A DNA stretch of 64,000 bases, taken from NCBI RefSeq assembly GCF_001424345.1, contig NZ_LMPF01000006.1, forward strand, positions 22,907 through 86,906, in the 5' to 3' direction. Below are positions 36,989-46,247 of this stretch, piece after piece (position 1 is the stretch's first letter; every line of letters begins with the position of its first letter). The notes under the pieces are model-generated. The model was not told the DNA's origin. It saw only the letters and a program-made list of their open reading frames with translations, and did not search any database. The stretch is from Burkholderia sp. Leaf177 (lineage in GTDB: Bacteria; Pseudomonadota; Gammaproteobacteria; Burkholderiales; Burkholderiaceae). The translations under genes and the position numbers were made by a program.

Positions 36989-37023
36989 AACGAAAAAGGC
37001 GCATCAAGCGCCTTTTTCGTTTC
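36989..37023. terminator. Terminator hairpin, direct-repeat copy 1
   Basis: CGAAAAAGGCG (36991-37001) pairs with CGCCTTTTTCG (37009-37019) around CATCAAG. The same hairpin with its flanks recurs at 37879-37913 with one base less in the T-run. Strong stem with A- and T-rich sides, so bidirectional. Confidence 0.85.
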
Positions 37024-37169
37024 GGATGTTGCCTGTGGGCTATGGGTATGAGGCATCACAACTCGTTATCAAAAATCATCGCGGAGAACCCGTTCGATAA
37101 CACGTCGCTTTACCGTATGTAGTTGCCCAACGCGGACGATCGAGATTGCCAAAGTCAGAAATCGCCCGC

Positions 37170-37200
37170 TTGCCGATCATACGTAACTTGCGTATATTAA
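37170..37200 (+). promoter_or_regulatory. Promoter/operator of the toxin-antitoxin pair
   Basis: -35 TTGCCG (37170-37175) and -10 TATATT (37193-37198) are 17 bp apart. The palindrome ATACGTAACTTGCGTAT (37179-37195, one mismatched pair) fills the spacer and overlaps the -10, a normal place for autorepression by the antitoxin. The ATG follows the -10 by only two bases, so the transcript may be leaderless. Confidence 0.65.
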
Positions 37201-37545
37201 ATGAAACTGACTTTTGTTGAGCTGCCCGCGTTTCGACGTTACCGCGATGATTATCTTGATGACGACGAATATCGGAAGTTGCCGCAGGAGTTACTCGCTC
37301 GTCCTACCGCAGGCGATGTTATCAAGGGAACGGGCGGTCTGCGCAAGCTGCGTTTTGGCAGCAGCAAACGAGGTAAAGGCAAACGTGGCGGAATACGCGT
37401 CATCTATTACTACTGGGTTTCCGGCTGGCAAATCTGGTTGTTCACCTTGTACGGCAAAGATGAAATGGATGACCTGTCCAACGACGAACGGCGAGAATTG
37501 GCGATTATGCTGAGCGCAGAAGTGGCGCGGAGAAATACGAGATGA
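37201..37545 (+). CDS. RelE/ParE-superfamily toxin, HigB2-like
   Basis: A 114-residue ribosome-dependent endoribonuclease-type toxin, judged by family resemblance. It opens MKLTFVELPAFRRYRDDYLDDDEY and contains the family core KGTGGLRKLRF, GKRGGIRVIYYYW and IWLFTLYGKDEMDDLSNDE, with the basic cluster KRGKGKRGG that binds RNA. The toxin gene precedes the antitoxin, as in higBA, and overlaps it by four bases (ATGA). It points against aspS and nudB on either side. No ribosome-binding site fits, since the promoter -10 is two bases from the ATG. Confidence 0.88.
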   Translation: MKLTFVELPAFRRYRDDYLDDDEYRKLPQELLARPTAGDVIKGTGGLRKLRFGSSKRGKGKRGGIRVIYYYWVSGWQIWLFTLYGKDEMDDLSNDERRELAIMLSAEVARRNTR

Positions 37546-37853
37546 AGCGAAATCTGTTTGCGGAATTGAAGGAAGGTGTCCACGCTTTGGCCGATCAGCG
37601 CGAAGAAAAAGTGACGCTTCGGACGGTCGAAATGGATATACCGTCGCCGGTCGAGATATCGGCGGCTGAGATCAGGGAATTGCGCGCGAAGATGAATGTG
37701 TCTCGCGCAGTGCTTGCTCACAGGTTACGCGTCAATCCGCGAACTCTGGAGAACTGGGAACAAGGAACGGCGAAGCCAAATGCCCAGGCCGCTGTCCTTA
37801 TCAAACTGGTCGAGCAACATCCGGAGACTCTCGATTATCTGGCCGCACTTTAG
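37542..37853 (+). CDS. HTH antitoxin, HigA2/NadS-like
   Basis: A 103-residue antitoxin. The N-terminal 45 residues (KRNLFAELKEGVHALADQREEK onward) would wrap the toxin, and the C-terminal part is an XRE helix-turn-helix (AAEIRELRAKMNVSRAVLAHRLRVNPRTLENWEQGTAKP) that binds the operator palindrome upstream. The RTLENWEQGTAKP motif is typical of NadS/HigA2 antitoxins. It overlaps the toxin gene by ATGA. A terminator hairpin follows 25 bp after the stop. Confidence 0.88.
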   Translation: MKRNLFAELKEGVHALADQREEKVTLRTVEMDIPSPVEISAAEIRELRAKMNVSRAVLAHRLRVNPRTLENWEQGTAKPNAQAAVLIKLVEQHPETLDYLAAL

Positions 37854-37878
37854 CCAGTTTTCGCATTTTGGCTCGAAT

Positions 37879-37913
37879 AACGAAAAAGGCGCATCAAGCG
37901 CCTTTTCGTTTCA
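37879..37913. terminator. Terminator hairpin, direct-repeat copy 2
   Basis: The same hairpin as at 36989-37023 (AACGAAAAAGGCGCATCAAG, then CGCCTTTTCG), one T shorter. It ends both the antitoxin transcript and the convergent aspS transcript, 16 bp past the aspS stop. Confidence 0.85.
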
Positions 37914-37929
37914 AACGTCGCAGCCGAAC

Positions 37930-39732
37930 TTACTGCACCTTCGGCTCCGGCTGACGCAAACGAATGTGCAGTTCCTTCAACTGCCGTTCGTCTACTTCGC
38001 TCGGCGCTTGCGTGAGCAAATCGGTCGCGCGCTGCGTCTTCGGGAACGCGATCACGTCACGGATCGAATCCGCGCCGGCCATCATGGTGACAATCCGATC
38101 CAGACCAAACGCAATACCACCGTGCGGCGGCGCGCCGTACTGCAGCGCGTCGAGCAGGAAGCCGAACTTGATCCGCGCTTCTTCAGCGTTGATCTTCAGC
38201 GCGCGGAACACCTTGCTCTGCACTTCTTCCTGATAGATCCGCACCGATCCGCCGCCGATTTCCCAGCCGTTCAGCACCATGTCGTACGCTTTCGCGAGGC
38301 AACGGCCCGGATCTGTTTCCAGATATTCCAGATGCTCTTCCTTCGGGCTCGTGAACGGGTGATGCGCAGCCACGTAACGGTTGTCTTCTTCATCGAATTC
38401 GAACATTGGGAAGTCGATAACCCACAACGGCTTCCAGCCCGATTCGAAAAGCCCGTTCGCACGGCCGAATTCCGAATGGCCGATCTTCAGACGCAGCGCG
38501 CCCAAGCTGTCGTTCACGACTTTCGAGCGATCCGCCGCGAAGAAAATGATGTCGCCGTTCTGCGCGCCGGTCCGCTCGATGATCGCGGTGATCGATGCAT
38601 CGTGCAGATTTTTGACAATCGGGCTCTGCAAGCCGTCACGGCCCTTCGCGATGTCATTCACCTTGATCCAGGCCAAACCCTTCGCCCCGTAGATACGCAC
38701 GAATTCCGTGTAGCCGTCGATCTCGCTACGCGTCATCTCGCCGCCACGCGGCACGCGGATCGCCGCCACACGGCCATCCTTGGAATTGGCCGGCGTACTG
38801 AATACCTTGAAATCGACGTCGCGAACGGCGTCCGTCAGGTCCGTGAATTCCAGCTTCACGCGCAGATCCGGCTTGTCCGAACCAAAGCGGCGCATGGCTT
38901 CCGAATACAGCATGACCGGGAATTTCTCATCAAGCGAAACGTCGATGGTCTTCTTGAACACATGACGGATCATCGCTTCGAACAGATCGCGAATTTCCTG
39001 CTCGCTCAAGAACGACGTTTCGCAATCGATCTGCGTGAATTCCGGCTGACGATCGGCACGCAAATCTTCGTCGCGGAAACACTTCACGATCTGATAATAA
39101 CGATCGAAGTTCGCAACCATCAACAACTGCTTGAACAATTGCGGCGACTGCGGCAACGCGAAGAACTGACCCGGATTCGTACGAGAAGGCACCAGATAAT
39201 CGCGCGCGCCTTCCGGCGTGCTCTTGGTCAGCATCGGCGTTTCAATGTCGATAAAACCCTGCTCATCCAGGTACTTCCGCACTTCAATTGCCACGCGATA
39301 CCGCAAGCGCAGGTTTTGCTGCATCTGCGGACGGCGCAGGTCGAGCACACGATGCGTGAGGCGCGTGGTTTCGGACAGGTTGTCGTCGTCAAGCTGGAAC
39401 GGCGGCGTAACCGACGGGTTCAGCACGTTCAGCTCATGGCACAGCACTTCAATCTTGCCGCTCGTCAGCCCGGCGTTCGCCGTGCCTTCGGGACGCGCAC
39501 GCACGATGCCTTTCACCTGCACACAGAACTCGCCGCGCACGCCCTCGGCAACCTTGAACATGTCCGCGCGATCCGGATCGCACACGACTTGAACGAGGCC
39601 CTCGCGATCGCGCAGATCGATAAAAATGACGCCGCCGTGGTCGCGCCGGCGATGTACCCAGCCGCACAGCGAAACGCTTTGGCCCAGGAGGGCTTCGGTC
39701 ACCAGACCGCAGTATTCAGATCTCATCGACAT
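37930..39732 (-). CDS. aspS: Aspartyl-tRNA synthetase (probably non-discriminating)
   Basis: Class IIb synthetase of 600 residues. The start [11 protein letters not shown] is preferred; an upstream ATG eight codons earlier is possible. Domains in order: OB-fold anticodon-binding ([26 protein letters not shown]), class II motif 2 ([19 protein letters not shown]), the GAD insertion domain, and motif 3 ([14 protein letters not shown]). Betaproteobacterial AspRS often charge both tRNA-Asp and tRNA-Asn with GatCAB; specificity was not determined from sequence. It follows DUF502 by 75 bp. Downstream nudB is now separated by the toxin-antitoxin unit. Confidence 0.97.
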   Translation of the reverse strand: MSMRSEYCGLVTEALLGQSVSLCGWVHRRRDHGGVIFIDLRDREGLVQVVCDPDRADMFKVAEGVRGEFCVQVKGIVRARPEGTANAGLTSGKIEVLCHELNVLNPSVTPPFQLDDDNLSETTRLTHRVLDLRRPQMQQNLRLRYRVAIEVRKYLDEQGFIDIETPMLTKSTPEGARDYLVPSRTNPGQFFALPQSPQLFKQLLMVANFDRYYQIVKCFRDEDLRADRQPEFTQIDCETSFLSEQEIRDLFEAMIRHVFKKTIDVSLDEKFPVMLYSEAMRRFGSDKPDLRVKLEFTDLTDAVRDVDFKVFSTPANSKDGRVAAIRVPRGGEMTRSEIDGYTEFVRIYGAKGLAWIKVNDIAKGRDGLQSPIVKNLHDASITAIIERTGAQNGDIIFFAADRSKVVNDSLGALRLKIGHSEFGRANGLFESGWKPLWVIDFPMFEFDEEDNRYVAAHHPFTSPKEEHLEYLETDPGRCLAKAYDMVLNGWEIGGGSVRIYQEEVQSKVFRALKINAEEARIKFGFLLDALQYGAPPHGGIAFGLDRIVTMMAGADSIRDVIAFPKTQRATDLLTQAPSEVDERQLKELHIRLRQPEPKVQ

Positions 39733-39807
39733 GATGTTGTGTCTTTCGTTATTCATTGATCAACGGCACGCGCGAACACATTAAACGATGTTCGCGGCAC
39801 GCCGGCA

Positions 39808-40464
39808 TTACAGCGGCGGGTCGACGGGACGGCGCGGCGCGGCCTGCGCTTGCGGCATGGACGGCGCGACTACTCCCATTGACACGATGTACTTCAACGC
39901 AGCATCGACGGACATATCGAGCTCGATGACTTCGCTTCTCGGCACCATCAGGAAAAAGCCCGAGGTGGGATTCGGCGTGGTCGGCACGTAGACGCTCACA
40001 TGATCTTCGGTCAGGTGATTCACTACGTCGCCGCCAGGAACGCCCGTCAGGAATCCAATGGTGTACGAACCCGAATGAGGATAACGGATCAGCAGTGCCT
40101 TGCGGAACGCGTTGCCGCTGCTCGAAAGCAACGTGTCCGACACTTGTTTCACGCTGGTATACAACGGCCCGACCACGGGAATGTGACGCACGATCACATT
40201 CCACCACTCGACCAGTTTCTGGCCGATGAAGTTCTGCGTGAGCAAGCCCACGACAAAAATGAACGCGAGCGTAAGCACGGCGCCCAAGCCCGGCAGATGG
40301 AAACCGAACACGCGCTCGGGCTGCCACGATTCCGGCAGCAGCAGCAGCGTCTGGTCCATGGTTCCGATCACGAGACCGATCACCCACAAGGTGATGGCAA
40401 GCGGCACCAGCACCAGCAAGCCGGTGGCAAACACGGATTTCAACGTAGTCTTTTTGGTCGTCAT
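39808..40464 (-). CDS. DUF502 inner-membrane protein
   Basis: A 218-residue membrane protein of the DUF502 family; function unknown. Two N-terminal transmembrane helices are clear (SVFATGLLVLVPLAITLWVI and LGAVLTLAFIFVVGLLTQ), followed by a soluble domain (VKQVSDTLLSSSGNAFRKALLIRYP and the later VYVPTTPNPTSGFFLMVP). The C-terminus is Pro-rich. It lies between fmdB and aspS, a gene order that is common in this family of bacteria, so it is probably cotranscribed with aspS. Confidence 0.85.
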   Translation of the reverse strand: MTTKKTTLKSVFATGLLVLVPLAITLWVIGLVIGTMDQTLLLLPESWQPERVFGFHLPGLGAVLTLAFIFVVGLLTQNFIGQKLVEWWNVIVRHIPVVGPLYTSVKQVSDTLLSSSGNAFRKALLIRYPHSGSYTIGFLTGVPGGDVVNHLTEDHVSVYVPTTPNPTSGFFLMVPRSEVIELDMSVDAALKYIVSMGVVAPSMPQAQAAPRRPVDPPL

Positions 40465-40663
40465 TTACACAGCCGGAAGGCCGCACCGCCGGATTTCACG
40501 GTTTGGCTGGTTCGCCGCCCGAAGTGCAGCTTGGGTTCCGGGCGGACATCTGCGTGCGTACGATCGGACAGATCGAGCGGTTGAGCGCGGTGAAATGGAT
40601 CGCGCGGGTCAGGCTTCGTTTGCGTTTCAGGCTTCGCGCTTCGTTTCAGGATTTCGGCGGGCG

Positions 40664-41062
40664 TCAATTAGATGCCGGAGCAGCCGGTTTCGATGCCGCC
40701 GGCGTGGACGATGCACTGCTCTTCGAACTATCCGATGCCGGCGCGCTTGCCGCCGCCGAATCGCTTTTCGAGGCGTCCTTGCCCGAACTGCCCGAATTCC
40801 CTGAATCCGATGCGCTTTCGCTCTTGGTTTCGGCCTTCGCGCCGTCTTCCTTCTTGGCGGCCGCGGGCGCACCATTATTACCGCCACGGAAGTCCGTCAC
40901 GTACCAGCCAGAGCCCTTCAACTGAAAGCCTGCAGCGGTGACCTGCTTGACGAACGTGTCCTTCCCGCACTGCGGGCAGGTGGTGAGCGGCGCATCGCTC
41001 ATTTTCTGGAGCGCGTCTTTTTGAAAGCCGCATGACTCGCAGCGGTACGCGTAGATCGGCAT
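40664..41062 (-). CDS. FmdB-type zinc ribbon protein with Ser/Ala-rich tail
   Basis: A 132-residue protein starting at MPIYAYRCESCGF (the frame upstream of that is not homologous). Two CxxC pairs, CESC and CPQC, form a zinc ribbon over residues 1-45, with the family GWYVTDF segment near 70. The last 60 residues are a low-complexity Ser/Ala/Lys/Pro tail, likely unstructured, that varies among relatives. FmdB proteins are suspected regulators, but the name comes from one case only. First gene of the fmdB-DUF502-aspS run. Confidence 0.85.
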   Translation of the reverse strand: MPIYAYRCESCGFQKDALQKMSDAPLTTCPQCGKDTFVKQVTAAGFQLKGSGWYVTDFRGGNNGAPAAAKKEDGAKAETKSESASDSGNSGSSGKDASKSDSAAASAPASDSSKSSASSTPAASKPAAPASN

Positions 41063-41299
41063 GGCACTCTTCCTACGATTGACGTTTCGGCGCTTGCAAA
41101 GCCTTGAATTATAGCCGCAAACCATCGGCGGCCCCTTAAATTCGGCCCCGCGCGGGCAGCTTTAAGACGCGATGCAACAGGTTGGCGCGCGTTTTCTATC
41201 GATGAAACACGACGTGGACGCTTGCGGACCGCTTCACCCGCGCAGAGGATATTGCGACCTCATTTTGTGGCGATACCGGGCGTTTTAAAGACGAGCGCC

Positions 41300-41932
41300 T
41301 CAAACTTCCGGCCGACGGCGCCATGTCAGCCAGCGTTCGCGGCCGGCGAAAACGCTGATGGAGCCGGTAACTTCCTGCTCTTCAACCAGTTCGAAGTGCG
41401 GCAAGAGCAACGCGTCGAGCGCATCTCGTTCGATACCAAATGGTGGACCGCTAGGCGTCGCGCCGAGGAAGTAGAAGCCGGCGAGCAGCGCGCCCGGCCG
41501 CAGCAACGCCGCCATGCGAGTGGCGTAATCGGTCCACCGGTCGCGCGGTAACGCGCAAAGAAACGCGCGCTCGTAGATCCAATCGGGTTCAAAAGGCGGC
41601 TCGTACGCGAAGAAATTAGCCTGTTCGACCACATCTGCGTACTCGCCCAGTTGCAGGCGAGCCGCGCTTACGGCGCTTGGCGAAAAGTCGATGGCTTTCA
41701 GCCGCCATTTTTCCTGAGCAAGCCAAAGCGCTTCATACGCGCTGCCGCAACCAGGAATCAGCACGTTTTTCAACGCGTCGCGATGTTCTTGGGCAAACGC
41801 CTTGAACGCCTCGGGCGCGCCCGCCTGATCCCAAGGCATGAATCGCCGATCGAAACGTTCGTCCCAGAACTCGGGCGAGTTGGCGTCGCGCGTGGCGAAC
41901 GCCGGGGCAGCGGGTTTCGGCTCATCGGCCAT
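41300..41932 (-). CDS. TPMT-family SAM-dependent methyltransferase
   Basis: A 210-residue methyltransferase of the thiopurine/thiol methyltransferase group. The family N-terminus FWDERFDRRFMPWDQAG is followed by SAM motif VLIPGCGSAYEALWLA, then KAIDFSPSAVSAARL and the ALPRDRWTDYATRMAALLRPGG-like segment (here LLRPGALLAGFYF). Known relatives methylate thiols, halides or metalloids; the natural substrate is unknown. It starts three bases after the ubiB stop and ends the ubi run, but is not itself a known ubiquinone gene. Confidence 0.87.
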   Translation of the reverse strand: MADEPKPAAPAFATRDANSPEFWDERFDRRFMPWDQAGAPEAFKAFAQEHRDALKNVLIPGCGSAYEALWLAQEKWRLKAIDFSPSAVSAARLQLGEYADVVEQANFFAYEPPFEPDWIYERAFLCALPRDRWTDYATRMAALLRPGALLAGFYFLGATPSGPPFGIERDALDALLLPHFELVEEQEVTGSISVFAGRERWLTWRRRPEV

Positions 41933-41935
41933 GGT

Positions 41936-43513
41936 CTAGCCTCCGTATGCGAGCACTTGCCAGAACTCGGCCAGCACAGCGCCCGCGCCCACGGCTAGCC
42001 CAAAGATCAGCAACGCCTGCAACAATCGGTTGGTCCGTTTCTGCTCGAGCAGGATCATGCGCATCATTTCGTCGTTGCCGCCACGCGACGAGTCGTGTTG
42101 GTTTGCCAGCACCTGATGGATCAGGCGCGGCAACTGGGGCATGGTCTTGCTCCATTGCGGGGCTTCGAGCTTGAGCCTCTCATACCAGCCGCGCCAGCCG
42201 ACTTGCTCGTTCATCCACCGTTCGAGATACGGCTTGGCGGTCTTCCACAAGTCGAGATCCGGATCGAGCGAACGCCCCAGACCTTCCACGTTCAGCATGG
42301 TTTTTTGCAACAAAACAAGCTGGGGCTGAATTTCGACGTTGAAGCGGCGCGAGGTCGAAAAGAGCCGCATCAGCACCTGACCCAGCGAGATATCTTTCAA
42401 CGCGCGATCGAAATACGGTTCGCACACGGCCCGAATCGCGCTTTCCAGTTCTTCGACACGCGTAGTCGGCGGCACCCAGCCCGACTCCAGATGCAGTGTG
42501 GCGACCCGGTGGTAATCACGCTTGAAGAACGCGAGAAAGTTCTGCGCCAGATAGTTTTTATCGAAGTCGGAAAGCGCGCCCACGATACCGAAATCCAGCG
42601 CGATATACCGCCCGAACGTGTCCTCCGCCAGACTCACCTGAATGTTCCCGGGATGCATGTCGGCGTGAAAAAACCCGTCGCGGAAAACTTGCGTGAAGAA
42701 AATCTCGACACCTTCCTGCGCCAGTTTCGGGATATCCACGCCGGCCGCCCGCAGCACTTCCACCTGGCTGATCGGCACGCCAACCATGCGTTCCATCACA
42801 AGCACCGTGGGCGCCGAATAGTCCCAGTACATCTCCGGCACCATCAGCAAATCGAGGCCGGCAAAATTGCGCCGCAACTGACTGCCGTTAGCGGCTTCGC
42901 GCATCAGGTCGAGTTCATCGTGCAGATATTTGTCGAACTCGGCCACGACTTCTCGCGGTTTCAGGCGTTTGCCATCGGCCCATAACCGCTCGGTCCAGTA
43001 CGCAATATCGCGCAGCAGCGCCAGATCCGAGTCGATCACCGGCAGCATGTTCGGCCGCAATACCTTCACCGCGACCGGTTTGCCCGCGTGCGCGCCCGTC
43101 TTGATCTTCGCGAAGTGCACCTGTGCAATGGATGCGCTAGCCACCGGCACGCGCTCGAAATCATCGAATAACACGTCGATAGACGAACCCAGCGACTTCT
43201 CGACAATTGCGATAGCCACGTCGGAATCGAACGGCGGCACCTGGTCCTGCAGCTTCGCCAGCTCATTCGCGATATCGACGGGCAGCAGATCGCGACGCGT
43301 GGACAGCACTTGCCCGAACTTCACAAAAATCGGTCCGAGACTTTCAAGCGCCAGACGAAGCCGCACGCCACGTGCGACCTCGAACTTGCGTCCGAACGTG
43401 GTCATGCGCATCAGCATGCGAACGCGCCGATCCTGAATGCCGCTCAGCACCAGTTCATCCAGGCCGAATCGCACTACGGTGAAAAAAATCTTGAGGAAAC
43501 GCAGAAAACGCAT
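41936..43513 (-). CDS. ubiB: Ubiquinone biosynthesis protein kinase-like UbiB
   Basis: A 525-residue ABC1/ADCK-type atypical kinase needed for aerobic ubiquinone synthesis. It has the KxGQ motif ([14 protein letters not shown]) near residue 63, an Ala-rich nucleotide loop ([14 protein letters not shown]), and the DMHPGNI and ALDFGIVG catalytic segments. A C-terminal membrane helix pair ([20 protein letters not shown]) anchors it. It lies 11 bp after ubiJ and three bases before the methyltransferase. Confidence 0.95.
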   Translation of the reverse strand: MRFLRFLKIFFTVVRFGLDELVLSGIQDRRVRMLMRMTTFGRKFEVARGVRLRLALESLGPIFVKFGQVLSTRRDLLPVDIANELAKLQDQVPPFDSDVAIAIVEKSLGSSIDVLFDDFERVPVASASIAQVHFAKIKTGAHAGKPVAVKVLRPNMLPVIDSDLALLRDIAYWTERLWADGKRLKPREVVAEFDKYLHDELDLMREAANGSQLRRNFAGLDLLMVPEMYWDYSAPTVLVMERMVGVPISQVEVLRAAGVDIPKLAQEGVEIFFTQVFRDGFFHADMHPGNIQVSLAEDTFGRYIALDFGIVGALSDFDKNYLAQNFLAFFKRDYHRVATLHLESGWVPPTTRVEELESAIRAVCEPYFDRALKDISLGQVLMRLFSTSRRFNVEIQPQLVLLQKTMLNVEGLGRSLDPDLDLWKTAKPYLERWMNEQVGWRGWYERLKLEAPQWSKTMPQLPRLIHQVLANQHDSSRGGNDEMMRMILLEQKRTNRLLQALLIFGLAVGAGAVLAEFWQVLAYGG

Positions 43514-43524
43514 GGTTCAGCCCA

Positions 43525-44223
43525 TTACTTGCTCGTGCCGCGCGCTGGCGCGGCGCCGGGCGCTGATGCGCCACGGGCTTCGGCTTTTTGTTCGAGTCGC
43601 TCGATGCGTTTTTCGACGCGCGCAAGCGCGTCCCGGGCTATCGACAATTCGGCATTGAACGTGTCGAGGGCGCTACGGCGCACGAGTTGAGGTTGTTCGT
43701 CGAGCAGATATTCCGCGACCGATTCAAGCAGATTGCGCCCCGAGCGGCGCGCTTGTTCACCAGCAAGCCGCACGGTCGAGCCAATCCTGTGGGCCGGTCC
43801 GTCGCCAATCACGCGCGCCAGATCTTCCTCGGGCTCCCAACGAAGATGCTCGGCCAGTTTCGCGATGGTCGTCGCAAACTCCGCGTCGCCTTCTATGCGC
43901 ACGTGCTTCATCACTGCCGCCTGACCACCCTGCATGAACGCTGGGACGGCGTCCGGGGGAACCGAAAGCGTGACGTCGAACGAAGCCTGGCTTTCGTCGA
44001 TAGCGCCAATCAGCCCGTCCGGCTGCACCATCAGATACAGCGAAAACGGCGCAAGAACGAAGCATGCGGTCTTGCCTGCGTATGGGGAAAGACGCTCGCG
44101 GGCCCACGATTCGCGCGCGAGCACATGGTTCACAGCAGCCGCGAACGCCTTCGATGCGGTTCTGGCTGCGGCCTGGGTGGCAGAGGGGACTGCGGGTTGG
44201 GCGAAATCGTCTGCGTGCGTCAT
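43525..44223 (-). CDS. ubiJ: Ubiquinone biosynthesis accessory factor UbiJ
   Basis: UbiJ is a sterol-carrier-like protein that helps hold the hydrophobic ubiquinone intermediates. At 232 residues, it has an N-terminal SCP2-type fold (ACFVLAPFSLYLMVQPDGLIGAIDE onward), a middle segment (GDAEFATTIAKLAEHLRWEPEEDLARVIGDGPAHRIG) and a C-terminal coiled coil (IARDALARVEKRIERLEQ). The ATG at 44223 begins the family alignment; an earlier ATG at 44259 lies inside a terminator stem. A strong terminator ends only 13 bases upstream. Confidence 0.9.
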   Translation of the reverse strand: MTHADDFAQPAVPSATQAAARTASKAFAAAVNHVLARESWARERLSPYAGKTACFVLAPFSLYLMVQPDGLIGAIDESQASFDVTLSVPPDAVPAFMQGGQAAVMKHVRIEGDAEFATTIAKLAEHLRWEPEEDLARVIGDGPAHRIGSTVRLAGEQARRSGRNLLESVAEYLLDEQPQLVRRSALDTFNAELSIARDALARVEKRIERLEQKAEARGASAPGAAPARGTSK

Positions 44224-44236
44224 CGGCTCTGAGATG

Positions 44237-44271
44237 AAAAAACCCGCACAAGCGGTCACTCGTGCGGGTTT
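44237..44271 (-). terminator. Terminator/attenuator just ahead of ubiJ
   Basis: AAACCCGCAC (44240-44249) pairs with GTGCGGGTTT (44262-44271), followed on the minus strand by six Ts. It lies 105 bp after the Tim44-gene stop codon and ends 13 bases before the ubiJ ATG. Confidence 0.85.
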
Positions 44272-44375
44272 CTATTCTACCTTTGCAACTGGCGTTATCG
44301 TTTGGCCAAGGTCACCGGAAACGTAACGTTAGCCATCCGGTCTAGCCGACAAAGCCTGAACGTCGGCCTTCGTGC

Positions 44376-45395
44376 TCAACTAACTTGCTGAATACCAGCC
44401 AGCAGCCAGCCTTCGTTGCCGTACTTCTGCTTCGACAGGTTCCAGATTTCGACGAACGGTTCGGCAGCAGCGCCTTCCGTTTCGCGGATCAAACCGTGGA
44501 AACGCACGCTTGCCAGGCTTTCCGTGCCGCGATCTTCCACACCCAGAATGTCGGCGTTGAGCTGCACGACGTCCGTACGGTTCGGCTGCGTCCCACGCGC
44601 GTCGATATCCAGCTTCACTTCAGCGAACATTTCCGGCGTGGTGAATTCGCGAATGTCGTTCGAATTGCCACGATCCCAGGCGTCCTGCAAGCGTACGAAG
44701 TAGACCTTCGCGTTGCGCAGGAACGCATCGGTATCGAAACCGGACGGCACGGCGACTTGCGGCGCCGTTGCCGCGTCAACCGGGCTCGTATAACTCTGAA
44801 CGCCCGACGGACCGTAACCACCTGGCGCCGACGGCGGCACGTAGCTCGGTTCCTGCGGCTGATTCAGGTTCGTACGAGCGGAGCCTCCGAACGGCGAACC
44901 CGCACCCGCGCTGGCCAGAGCCGGCGTTGCGCCCTTCCTGCGGTTCATGAAGAAGCGGAAGATCATCACGGCAGCCAAAACGATCAACGCAATCATGATC
45001 ATGTTGGCCATTGCGCCGGCAAACGCGCCGCCCAGACCGAAATGCGACAGCAATGCCGCGATACCCAGGCCAGCCGCGAGACCTGCGATCGGTCCGAGCC
45101 AGCGGTTACGTGCGGGTTGTGCCGCGGCTGCTGCCGGCGCTGCGGCGGGCGCCGCGCGTTGCGCATTCGCCGCCTGGCCTTGCTGCATGGACTGCGACGG
45201 CGGCGTGGCTTGATGTTGTTGGGTCGCCGTGGTCGATTGACGGCCCATGCTGCGGCCGCCGCCCATGCGGCGCGCCTCAGCGTCGTCTGTAACTAATGCA
45301 CCGGCCATGATTACGCCAGCCAGCGCAACGACCCCGGCTTTCCTGAATAACGACTTCAGGAAACCCCGAGTTTGGGGTAAGCGCGAATCGGACAT
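44376..45395 (-). CDS. Tim44-like domain membrane protein
   Basis: A 339-residue protein. After a signal-like hydrophobic N-terminus (VVALAGVIMAGALVTDDAEA), it has a Gln/Ala-rich low-complexity stretch, two transmembrane helices (LGPIAGLAAGLGIAALLSHF and MANMIMIALIVLAAVMIFRFF, residues about 118-165), and a C-terminal Tim44-like domain (FDTDAFLRNAKVYFVRLQDAW to NEGWLLAGIQQ). The bacterial role is unknown. The ATG at 45395 with AAGGATT is chosen over a GTG that overlaps the ubiE stop. It follows ubiE by 26 bp and ends at a terminator. Confidence 0.85.
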   Translation of the reverse strand: MSDSRLPQTRGFLKSLFRKAGVVALAGVIMAGALVTDDAEARRMGGGRSMGRQSTTATQQHQATPPSQSMQQGQAANAQRAAPAAAPAAAAAQPARNRWLGPIAGLAAGLGIAALLSHFGLGGAFAGAMANMIMIALIVLAAVMIFRFFMNRRKGATPALASAGAGSPFGGSARTNLNQPQEPSYVPPSAPGGYGPSGVQSYTSPVDAATAPQVAVPSGFDTDAFLRNAKVYFVRLQDAWDRGNSNDIREFTTPEMFAEVKLDIDARGTQPNRTDVVQLNADILGVEDRGTESLASVRFHGLIRETEGAAAEPFVEIWNLSKQKYGNEGWLLAGIQQVS

Positions 45396-45421
45396 TTCGA
45401 ATCCTTTTAAAAAGTGGAACA

Positions 45422-46153
45422 CTAAAATTTGGTCCCGACGTGTAACGCTACCACGCCACCTGACAAATTGTAATATTCGACTCGTTCCAAGCCCGCGCGT
45501 TCCATCATTGTTTTTAAAGTTTCCTGGTCCGGATGCATCCGGATGGACTCCGCGAGGTATCGGTAGCTATCTGCATCTTTCGCTATTTTGTCGCCAAGCC
45601 ACGGCAAAATCTTGAAACTGTAGAGATCGTAAGCTTTCTTGAGCGGATCCCATACCTTCGAGAATTCCAGCACCATCACCTTTCCGCCCGGCTTCACGAC
45701 GCGATACATTTCCGCCAACGCACCATCTTTGTGCGTCATATTACGAAGTCCAAAGGCAACTGTAATGATATCGAAATAATTATCGGGGAATGGAATCCTC
45801 TCCGCATCGCAGATCAAGGTCGGTGTGATCACGCCTTTGTCCAGAAGCCGGTCGCGCCCGACGCGCAGCATCGATTCGTTGATGTCCGTGTGCCAGACTT
45901 CGCCTTTTTCGCCCGCCTGTTTAGCAAACGCCTTCGCCAGATCGCCCGTCCCGCCTGCCAGATCGAGGACTTTGTAGCCCGGCCGCACCTTCGCCTGGCC
46001 GATCGTGAACAGCTTCCACGCACGATGCAAACCGCCCGACATCAGGTCGTTCATCAGGTCGTAATTGCCCGCGACGGAGTGGAAAACGCCTGCCACTTTC
46101 TTCGCTTTGTCTTGTTCGTCGACCGTTTCAAAACCGAAGTGGGTCTTGCTCAT
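45422..46153 (-). CDS. ubiE: Ubiquinone/menaquinone C-methyltransferase
   Basis: A 243-residue SAM methyltransferase that adds the C-methyl of ubiquinone (and of menaquinone where made). Family motifs: [73 protein letters not shown] and [20 protein letters not shown]. The terminal [12 protein letters not shown] is diagnostic. It lies 94 bp after the DUF971 gene and 26 bp before the Tim44 gene, in one leftward run with ubiJ and ubiB. Confidence 0.97.
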   Translation of the reverse strand: MSKTHFGFETVDEQDKAKKVAGVFHSVAGNYDLMNDLMSGGLHRAWKLFTIGQAKVRPGYKVLDLAGGTGDLAKAFAKQAGEKGEVWHTDINESMLRVGRDRLLDKGVITPTLICDAERIPFPDNYFDIITVAFGLRNMTHKDGALAEMYRVVKPGGKVMVLEFSKVWDPLKKAYDLYSFKILPWLGDKIAKDADSYRYLAESIRMHPDQETLKTMMERAGLERVEYYNLSGGVVALHVGTKF

Positions 46154-46247
46154 CGCGTTTGTCCTCGCTTTTATTCGTGTAATTGGCCGCGCTCCCCGAG
46201 CTCCCGGCCACGCGCTGCGGCAAATCGCCGCTGCTATCTATAAATTG

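Noticed and set aside
36960..37007. Longer nudB start
   Set aside because: It needs a TTG inside the terminator hairpin and adds residues absent from the family.
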